Shown here piece by piece: positions 56,319 through 64,000 of a stretch of DNA of 64,000 nucleotides (its first letter is position 1; each line of letters starts with the position of its first letter). A model generated the notes under the pieces. That model made no database searches. It was not told the origin of the DNA and saw only the letters and a list, made by a program, of their open reading frames with translations. The DNA is taken from the NCBI GenBank assembly GCA_963682175.1, contig OY821783.1:39020301-39084300 (forward strand), given 5' to 3'. Position numbers and translations under genes: made by a program. The stretch is from Triglochin maritima (lineage: Eukaryota > Streptophyta > Magnoliopsida > Alismatales > Juncaginaceae).

Positions 56319-57518
56319 TTGAATTCAAAAATTGATTCAAACCGGTGCACTCAGATTTGGGTTCGGGACTTGAGCAACCGACTCTCACGAGTTCATATAG
56401 ATTCCAGTCTAGAGCTTAGCCCCAATCCACCTGTTGCACCACCTCACCCGGATCCAATGGGTGAGAATGTATTGGACCCGCCTATGACTCTGAGGGATTG
56501 GTACTACCCAATGATGGCTGCTCAGCCATCGTGCATCGTTATGCCCATCATACCGGGTCGTGACTTCGAACTGAAGGCACAAGACATGAGTATGTTGCTC
56601 AAGTTCACCTCTAAGGAAGACCCATATCTCTTCCTAAGAGAATTTGAGAAAATCTGCTTCCTTATGCAATACCAGCATATCTCTGAGGAGGCAACACGTA
56701 TTAAATTCGTGCCTCTAGCACTGAAGGACGACGCTAAGAAATGGCTACATAGTCTAGCCGAATGATCTATTAGGAGTTGGGCCGAGTTTGTTCAAGTATT
56801 CTTAAAGAAATATTTCTCCAACCATAAGACTATTAGGATTACGAATGAAATTATTGTATTCGTTCAATCTGAGAGTGAGCCGTTCTATTCCTATTTAGAA
56901 AGATTTAAAAGTCTGTTGACCCAATGCCCTCATCATGGAATTCCAAGATGGCAATTGTGCCAAATTATTTATGAGGGATTGAAACCTACATCTAGGGTTA
57001 TGGTAGAATCTGTAAGCCAAGAAAACTTCATGTCCAAAAATGAGAATGATGCTTGGACTTTTCTTGAGGATTTAGCCGAAAATAGTATGCAATGAGACAA
57101 TGCTAGAGCACCGAATAACCCGAGTATTGGATCTAGAATAGCAAGTCAACCCAAACCAGGTGTCTTAGCTGTAGATGCTACTGTAGCTGCTGAAGCAAAA
57201 CTAGCTACCCTTATGCGTAGAATGGAAAGTCTAGAGCTAAAACCCGACCCCTAGTGAATCAAGCCTCTTCTATCCCTTGCTCTAGATGTGGTCAAACTAG
57301 TCATATAATGGAGGATTGTGCGGACTTGGAACAAGTTAATGCCGCATTTAACCATTCTAGAAATGACCCATACGCATCAACCTATAATCGGGTTGGCGTA
57401 ATCATCCCAATTTTTCATGGAGCCAACAATGTCAATCTCCTAGAGAACAACCAAACCCGTATAACCAAAATAATACATCATCTGGGTTTAGTAACAATGG
57501 AGATTATGATGTTAGGTT
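56319..57518 (+). pseudogene. Athila gag, interrupted by stops
   Basis: The first 148 codons (to a TGA at 56763) hold the start of the retrotransposon gag domain (FTSKEDPYLFLREFEKIC, then LKDDAKKWLHSL). The same frame continues the capsid-like part after the stop (YFSNHKT, PFYSYLERFKSL, CPHHGIP) to further stops near 57093 and 57252. A CCHC knuckle follows from about 57278 (C-x2-C-x4-H-x4-C: CSRCGQTSHIMEDC). The stops look like C-to-T or G-to-A changes. The Copia insertion at 57519 cuts the gene, which resumes at 60303. Confidence 0.85.
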
Positions 57519-57792
57519 TGTTGGCTTGTTGTGTAAAAGGCGTTCTCTCCCGGCCCGGAACGGGGAGTGGTTAGTGAAGACGTAGACGGAGCTCGCGGAG
57601 TCGAGCGGAGCTTACAAGAGAGGACTAGGACCCAGGTGGGATGTCGAACCTCTATAAAAACGCTGTGTCTTCTTGTGGTTTGCATGTTATTTCCCTACTA
57701 GTCTTTAAATTGTTTCCGCTGCATTTATTGTTTGATTAATTAGGGATTAACGTAATAGTGATTAGTGGACCCATAACCCACACGATCCTACA
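57519..57792 (+). repeat. 5' LTR of the nested Copia element, internally deleted
   Basis: 274 bp. After TGTTGGC it jumps to a sequence that in the full LTR lies about 1.3 kb further on (GTAAAAGGCGTT, then CCCGGCCCGGAACGGGG), and keeps the native 3' end. Confidence 0.8.
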
Positions 57793-57794
57793 TT

Positions 57795-57807
57795 TGGTAT
57801 CAGAGCC
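57795..57807 (+). promoter_or_regulatory. Copia primer-binding site
   Basis: TGGTATCAGAGCC two bases after the LTR, complementary to initiator-Met tRNA, the usual Copia site. Confidence 0.85.
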
Positions 57808-57845
57808 TTGTTAGCTAAATTTAATTACTTTACCGTAATTTTAGC

Positions 57846-59495
57846 ATGGCTTCAACATCTAATCACTTAGAGAGTTTATGCACCACAAGACCTCCTTTGC
57901 TTAATGAGTCAAATTATGATTATTGGAAAGATAGAATGAAAATCTTTTTAATATCAAATGACCTTAAGTATTGGATGTTTCTCCAAAATCCATACACACC
58001 CCTAAAGAAGATGAATTAGATTCACTTACAAGACCGAAGATGAAAGAAATCGAAATGAATTCGAAAATTATGAACATCTTGTATTGTGGCCTTAATGAGG
58101 GTGAATATAATAGGATTAGGGGATGTGAAAGTGCACATGAGATATGACATAGACTTCAAATGCACCATGAGGGGGATAGTAAAACTAAGGAAACTCGCAT
58201 TAGTCTCCTCATGCATAAATATGAGAATTTTTTCTATGCAAATCGGTGAGAACATAAGCGACATGAACACTCGCTTCACCGATATTACTAACTCTCTTTT
58301 GATTCTTGGAAGAAGGATAAATGAAGGAGAGATGACTCGAAAATTCCTCCGGTCATTGAGCAACAATTGGGAAGACAAGGTCGTCGCAATTGAAGAATCA
58401 CACGATCTTTCCAAATTGAAGATGGAGGAACTCATTGGAAATCTCATGGCCTATGAGCTCCAATTGAGTCATCGAAAAGAGAAGGAAGCTTCAAAGAAAA
58501 ACACCTTGGTGGCATTGCATGCAAATTTTGATGAGCCAAGGAGGGTGGAAGAAGAGGACATTGAGGTCCTTGCCCAAGACTTCTTCAAATACCTCAAGAG
58601 GGATAAGGGAGAAAAGAATGAAAGAAGAGGTAGAAGAAGTGAGAAAAGAGAAAAAGAAAAAGAGAGGGAGGAGAGCGAAAATGAGAGAAAAGAGAGGGAG
58701 AAGAAAAATGAGAGAAGAGAGAGGAGAAGAGAAAAGGAGAAGAGTAAGAGGAAAGAAAGGAAGGAGGAAGCTCACAAAGCCACTTGGGATGACTCTTCAT
58801 CTCCATCATCATCATCCTCTTCCTTGCAAAGTAGAAGAGAGGTTGCACATTCATGCTTCATGGCCATTGAAGATGAACAAAGTGAGGTAGCTTCTAACTC
58901 CTCTAAATCTTATTCCACTAGAAGTAATTCATGTTCAAGTAAATCATATTCTAGTGCTAGCTCTAACTCTAATGCTAATGATGAATCATATACACATGAT
59001 GAGCTACAAAATGCATTTCATGATTTAGTTAAACAATATGAGATCATTTGTGAAAAGAACAAAAATGCTAGAAAAACTATAAACGATCTCAAATGCCAAA
59101 TTGAATTAATCATGAATGAAAAGAATGAGGTGGTTGCTAGACTTGAATCAAATGAATCATCACTTGCTAGTCTAAGTAAAACACCGATTGTTGATGAATA
59201 TTTAGATCTTAGAGCTTCAAATATGCAACTAAGGAAAGATCTAGAAATGTTCACAAAAGGAACAAAAATGCTTGATATGCTTTTAAGTAGTCAAAGACAA
59301 TCCTTAGCTAAACATGGTTTAGGATACAATGTGCATTTGAAAAATCATGTATCTCATACTACCTTAAATGACAAGCATTTATTTGTTAAGTCTAGTTCCT
59401 CAAGTGTGTGGCACCCAAAGCCAAAAGGGTTTGGATCCCAAAAGCTAATGTTCAAGGACCCAAAGTTGTTTGGGTACCTAAATCTACACTTGTAG
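57846..59495 (+). pseudogene. Copia gag (UBN2-type), frameshifted near its start
   Basis: ATG 57846 opens a typical Copia gag N-terminus (MASTSNHLES, NESNYDYWKDRMKIFL) that runs into stops near 58017. The main frame, 58086-59495 (469 residues), has the UBN2-type core (ITNSLLILGRRINEGEMTRK, then FLRSLSNNWEDKVVAIEES and MEELIGNLMAYELQL). A very basic, Glu/Lys/Arg-rich segment (about residues 170-235), a Ser-rich part and a coiled coil (about 310-400) follow. No CCHC knuckle is visible where one is expected, and no protease follows. The ATG at 58086 is not the native start. Confidence 0.8.
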
Positions 59496-60122
59496 GTGAA
59501 GAGGAAATTGGTGGTGACCGGGTGAGCTCAAGAGTCAAATTCAAATCCGGTTGCATCACCAAATGAGATTGGAGCTAAATTCGAATTCAACATTGGTATA
59601 AAATTCCTATCTATGCAATTCATGTTAAATTAGCTCTAATCTAGTTTTATATGCTCAATTGTCATATCCTTAGTATTCAATTCATTGAAAATCATTAACC
59701 CTATTCATTGCAAATCATATATCACATCCACTGATTTTAAATGTCATAGTGTAAATGGATGTTAGAATAAGGCTTAAATTGAAACTAAATTGAACTTAAC
59801 TAGAATCATACTCATAGTTTCCATCTAGCCTTATTGATAGGGGGAGCTTAAATGTTATATCTATTATTAGAGTAATGAAGTGCAAAATTTAGGGGGAGCA
59901 ACTTCATTACAAGACATCCAAATTCTTTGCTTAAAGTCATAATTATTTTTGTTTTTGATGGATGTCAAAGGGGGAGAGATAATTAAAGGGGAGTTACTTG
60001 AAAATTGGCTACAATTGAACAAAAACTATGCACATCCATAGGGGGAGCATTTATATGCATAGTTTACATTTAAACTTTTCAAGTATTAAGATATAGGTTG
60101 CCATCATCAAAAAGGGGAAGAT
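59496..60122. other. Non-coding 3' region of the nested Copia element
   Basis: It contains several purine tracts of the type AGGGGGAG (59840, 59891, 59969, 60040) in front of the true tract at 60110-60122. These suggest remnants of repeated polypurine-like sequences, with pol replaced or lost. Confidence 0.6.
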
Positions 60123-60297
60123 TGTTGGCCTTTTGGCCTTAATCCTTGTTTTGATGATTTAATCAACCTAATCTTAATCATAAGTAATGTAGAGTAGCAC
60201 ACATATTGCATTGCATATATATTGCATGTGCTAATAGTGATTAATTAGGGATTAACGTAATAGTGATTAGTAGAACCATAACCCACACGATCCTACA
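60123..60297 (+). repeat. 3' LTR of the nested Copia element, internally deleted
   Basis: 175 bp. It keeps about 115 bp of the native LTR start (TGTTGGCCTTTTGGCCTTAA) and the last 60 bp, so its deletion differs from that of the 5' LTR. Confidence 0.8.
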
Positions 60298-60302
60298 AGG
60301 TT

Positions 60303-61662
60303 GACAAACTTGGAAAATTTGGTTAAGACTTTTATGTAAACAACCACCCAATCCTTCCAAAGGCTAGAAACACAAGTCAGCCAACTAGCACAAATAGTAG
60401 GTGAAAGAGAAAATGGTCAGTTTCCAAGTCAACCTGAGGTGAATCCAAGACCTAATAATCAATATCAGCCCTATCAACCACCTCTAGGAAGTAACAACCC
60501 TAGACCGGTTCAAATGGTTCATGAGGAGGGACCATTCCAACAAATAAATGCAGTTGTATCATTACGGTCCGGAATACAAGTTGATAACAATGTGGTAAAT
60601 CCTAGGGCTCCTAATCAATCTAGCCGTCAAGCACCCACATGTGACCTAACCATTGAACCTGAAGTCCAATTTGAAAAGCCCAACTCGCCTAGTCAACCTG
60701 ACCTTATAGTTCAACCTGAGCGAGTCTATGTTCCTAAAGCTCCATACCCCAATAGACTCAATAAGAGCTCAAGTAAACAAATGGAGAAAATCTTAGAAGT
60801 ATTTAAGCAAGTTAAGGTGAATATTCCACTCCTAGATATGATTCAACAAATACCTGCTTATGCTAAATTCTTAAAGGATATGTGCACTAAGAAGAGAAAA
60901 ACGAACGTACCAAAGAAGACATTCTTAACTGCAAACATAAGCTCCATTCTGTACAACTCGTCTCCTATAAAATATAAAGACCCTGAGTGTCCCACAATTT
61001 CATGTGCGATAGGAGATACTTTTATCAACAAAGCCCTTCTAGACCTTGGTGCTAGTGTTAACCTACTCCCGTTCTCTGTCTATGAGCAACTAAACCTTGG
61101 TCCACTAAAACCCCCTAAGACAACCCTTCAATTTGCTGATTGCTCTGTTAAGAAACCAAGAGGTATAGTAGAGGATGTTTTGATTAAGGTTGGTGATTTC
61201 ATTTACCCAGTGAATTTTGTCGTTCTAGACACTGAACCTGTTGTCAATCCTAAGAGACAAATCCCTGTAATACTAGGCAGACCTTTTTTAGCCACTTCTG
61301 AAGTTTTGATAAATTGTCGAAATGTGCTCATGCAACTATCTTTTGGGAACTTAAAAGCTGAATTTAATATCTTTCATGTTGATAGTGAACCAGAAATAGT
61401 ATGCAATCAAAGTGATGTTGTTATGAGATCGCGTATCTATAAGATTTCTGAATCAAATAAATTATCACAGAATCAAAAAGAAAGTGAGAAAAAGGGGAGT
61501 AATTCATCTACCCAACCACCATCACTCGAGCAAATAAAAGAACCAGCACATGTGAGGGGTGTGGAATCTTTATCTCTGGACTCTCAGGGCAACATGGGGG
61601 ACAATTCAAATGGATACATGCACCAACATGGTGACATTCAATCCAGTTCTGACTATAGTTGA
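60303..61662 (+). pseudogene. Athila gag C-terminus and aspartic protease
   Basis: After the Copia insertion the gag reading resumes with a coiled-coil part (FQRLETQVSQLAQIVGE) behind one stop near 60340. The long open stretch 60439-61662 (407 residues) has a Pro-rich linker, LLDMIQQIPAYAKFLKDMC, then a retropepsin-like protease with active-site motif DLGAS (residues 202-206 of this stretch), VLDTEP and VILGRPFLA. The pol domains that should follow are deleted. Confidence 0.88.
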
Positions 61663-62720
61663 CTCTGAGCAAATTCAATCCCTCTACTGCAGTTGACTCA
61701 GGTAATAAGTGCATTTGCTTTATCTTTGCTTACATTGAGGACAATGCATGATTTAGGTGTGTGTGGGGGTGTTTATCTATCTATCTATATATATATATTC
61801 TGTTCATTTAAAAAAAATTATTCAATGCTCCATGACATAGCTTAAAATTGAACTGCCAAAACCCGTGTACAAATTTCATTGAGTTTTTGTTCTTTATTAT
61901 ATAGTTCTGCTTGTAGAAACTATGACATAAATCTAAGTTCCAAAGAAATAACCCATTACCCTTTAAGACATGTATGAACTTAAATTGGATGAATCAAATC
62001 TTTGAAGTGGTTGATAAAAAGCAGAGGTTGAGGAAAATATACCGGGAAGTGTTGACTTCTAATATCAATTAAGTATTGAGTAAAAAAAGTGAGGAAAGCA
62101 CATTTTGCAAAATGATTACAAAAACCCAAGTCTTCGAGTCACTGGTCCGTAGGGGCATCTTAAAACCCGGTAACTTGAGTCTGCCAGGTCGGGATTATCG
62201 ACCAAACTCGCTACACGAATGCAAAAAAAGTAAAAGTGTCAAAAAAAGCAAATGGGTTGAATCACGGGAAAAAATACTTTAAGATACTCAAGGCCCAAAG
62301 TTAAAAGAATGATTCATGCCATGGTTGATCCGATTGATACTTCACCACCAGGGGAGGCGTGCAAAATAATTTAAGTGATAACATGTGTAGAAGGGTTAGT
62401 GGTGTGAATATTGGAGGAATGAAGACCAAGTCAATTTTTTTATGAGTTAGATTTATATAATGAGCATGCAAGAATTCTAAATGAGATGTATAAGGTTGAT
62501 GTGTAGATATTCAGAGTTATTAATAAAATGTTGAATTAAGACTTTGTGGGTGTGTCAACTGAAAACCCTCACGAGACAAAACTCGTCCTCAAAGGAAACT
62601 TAGGGGTTTAAATGCATGTTGCACATGCTAAGTGCAACCGTGATTCCTACGAAAGTGAGTTAGGATTTCCCTGTTTTCATTTTTCTTATATTTTGTTTTG
62701 CTAGGGTCTAGCAAAATCTA
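61663..62720. other. Athila 3' non-coding region
   Basis: Motifs usual after Athila pol are present (ACATTGAGGACAATGCATG near 61733, a GTGTGTGGGGG tract). The pol deletion point lies between 61662 and about 61730. Confidence 0.6.
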
Positions 62721-62734
62721 GATGTGGGGGTATT
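62721..62734 (+). promoter_or_regulatory. Athila polypurine tract
   Basis: GATGTGGGGGTATT directly before the 3' LTR, the usual Athila plus-strand priming site. Confidence 0.8.
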
Positions 62735-63913
62735 TGATGCATTGCATACATTGCATCATACGTCGTTCATTTAGATTAACTTTATGTCAATAAATGCTAC
62801 TAAGGTATGTGTTTAGTCTTATTTACAGAATACAGGGACCTGAATGCAAATTACCCAAATTCCGAGCATAAACGCGTGCAAAAGACTCATTTCTGTCATA
62901 AAGACCAAGTTCAAGATTATCGGGGTTCAAATTGAAGTTCATCCAAGCGTAAAAGCATTCAAAGACCTAATTACAAAAATGCCAAGGACTTAAGCACAAA
63001 AAGGCCAGGGACTTAATTGCAAAAGGCCGAGGACCCGACTGCAAATTACGAGTACCAAAATATTATTTTAGAGAAAAATCAATTTGGATCTCCAAATATA
63101 TGAAGAAATCGGAGCTCAAAAGAAAGGAAAGAAATCAATCCGGACGCGCAAAGGACAGCTAAATCATATCATAAACACACAGGAAAAATCAAGATCAAAT
63201 CTGATCCAGAATTGCTACGATTCCGCCGCACATTACATGTAAATTGCGGCGTTTCCGCCGCACCCCTGTGGAACCGCGAGTCGTGCTTTTGTCCAGTTGC
63301 GTGTTGACGCGTGTAATTTCCTATTTTATACTTGGGTCCCTTGTATCAGCTATAAATAGCCCCGATATTATGTTGTAAAAAAACTTATTTTTATTTCATT
63401 CTTTAGCAATAAAATTCTGTTGGTTTATTTCGTGTTTTTAGTTTTCTTTCGTAATTTCTGTAGGACTCCTTCTCATTCCCTCCATCCATGAGTTTCTAAC
63501 TCTCTCCAAAGGGTGGGGGTGACAGATTTAGGGTGACGAGAAGAAGAATGATGTTATTATTTTAATTTCGTGTTAGTATATTTTGATTACTTGAGTTTAT
63601 GTTAAGTCATTTATCATGTAATGCTTTATAACTAATGTGATTTATTATAAGTTTCCGATTTATCTAAACAAAACCAGATATCTAAACCCCCACCTGCTGG
63701 ACTCTCATCCATATTTGCTTTATTCTTAGTTTGTTTTTGTTGTTCTTGTTTTACAAAATTAAAAATCCAAAATCTCAAACCAACCTTATTTCTCTTTTTT
63801 TCCTTAATCGAAAATCACAAAAATAACAATATCTCTCCCTCCTTGTGTTCGACCCGTACTTGTCACGTCTTCATTGACGCCGTGCACTTGCGGTATAAAT
63901 AAAATTTTCATCA
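62735..63913 (+). repeat. 3' LTR of the Athila element
   Basis: 1179 bp, TGATGCATTGC to TTTTCATCA. It has a 32-bp segment near 63222-63260 (between two TTCCGCCGCAC words) missing in the 5' LTR. Confidence 0.9.
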
Positions 63914-63918
63914 GTCGT

Positions 63919-64000
63919 GTTGGTTATCGATTGTTGTAGCTCTACAAATAATTGACGACACAAGTATATAAAAGAGGAAAAAATTACTTTTATATATTGA
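63919..64000. mobile_element. LTR-like repeat X, copy 2, right part
   Basis: Continues copy 2 after the Athila insertion, matching 21603-21684 (GTTGGTCATCGATTGTTG-like, GACGACAC-AGTATATAAAAGAGG). Confidence 0.75.

Larger units (their letters stand above)
57519..60297 (+). mobile_element. Gag-only Copia element nested in Athila gag
   Basis: It starts TGTTGGC and ends GATCCTACA, flanked by the perfect 5-bp duplication AGGTT (57514-57518 and 60298-60302). A TGGTATCAGAGCC primer-binding site (initiator-Met type, 57795-57807) and AAAAAGGGGAAGAT just before the 3' LTR (60123) confirm the type. Only a gag-like protein is encoded; protease, integrase and reverse transcriptase are absent. Both LTRs are short deletion forms of the 1561-bp LTR seen at 23513-25073. 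Confidence 0.88.
53875..63913 (+). mobile_element. Athila-type Gypsy retrotransposon without reverse transcriptase or integrase
   Basis: The element has two LTRs (53875-55026 and 62735-63913), a primer-binding site, broken gag, a protease-containing stretch, a purine-rich tract and a perfect 5-bp target duplication GTCGT (53870-53874 and 63914-63918). No reverse transcriptase, RNase H or integrase is found between the protease (to 61662) and the 3' region; the sequence passes directly into typical Athila 3' non-coding motifs (CATTGAGGACAATGC, GTGTGTGGGGG). It cannot move alone. About three dozen differences between the LTRs are visible by eye, so it is not very recent. Confidence 0.9.

Overview
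The window is nuclear DNA from a flowering plant, most likely a eudicot. The evidence is plant-only gene families (wound-induced DUF3774 polypeptides, a plant aromatic amino acid decarboxylase, a B-box zinc-finger factor, a SPARK-type GPI-anchored protein, a PPR-DYW relic), GT-AG splicing, AT-rich spacers and dense plant transposon layering (Athila, Copia, hAT, Mutator-like, Mariner). I cannot name the species.

Genes. Seven intact host genes are visible. Four are small wound-induced polypeptide genes in a loose cluster (4060-4341 plus strand; 5774-6025, 7432-7704 and 15029-15241 minus strand). The others are a two-exon GPI-anchored protein (33455-34541), an intronless aromatic amino acid decarboxylase (39240-40727) and a B-box protein related to BBX28/29 (50602-51204, minus). 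A truncated PPR-DYW pseudogene lies at 19305-20088. Exon-like relics lie at 2187-2353, 48695-48840 and inside the element at 30109-31608.

Mobile DNA. An apparently intact hAT element (8191-11582) has a perfect 8-bp target duplication, matching ends and an uninterrupted 831-residue transposase, and it splits the wound-polypeptide cluster. A long-LTR family, here called LTR-A (about 2.2 kb, TGTAACATC...TAACA, no coding part in the window), is present at 1-1281, 17087-19266 (solo LTR, perfect 5-bp duplication), 22672-26409 (minus, split by a solo Copia LTR at 23513-25073), in an older copy around that one (20795-26738), at 47304-48600, and in remnants at 37905-38602. The right end is an Athila element (53875-63913) that has lost reverse transcriptase, RNase H and integrase. 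It is itself split by a gag-only Copia element (57519-60297) and sits inside another LTR-like repeat (copy 1 at 21375-22513). Two Mutator-like elements (11671-12956, 45516-46665), two hAT MITEs (49093-49271, 51748-52297), two further terminal-inverted-repeat elements (30109-31608, 52463-53646), a fold-back MITE (42653-42882) and a Mariner remnant (about 13263-13952) fill much of the rest.

Most unusual signal. The 10-bp palindrome CGGTCGACCG is packed into LTR-A, into the unrelated Copia LTR and into a third LTR-like block at 35568-36590. In the oldest LTR-A copy it appears as CGGTTAACCG and GGTTGACCG, the forms expected from decay of a methylated central CpG. A single such change creates a TTGACC W-box core.
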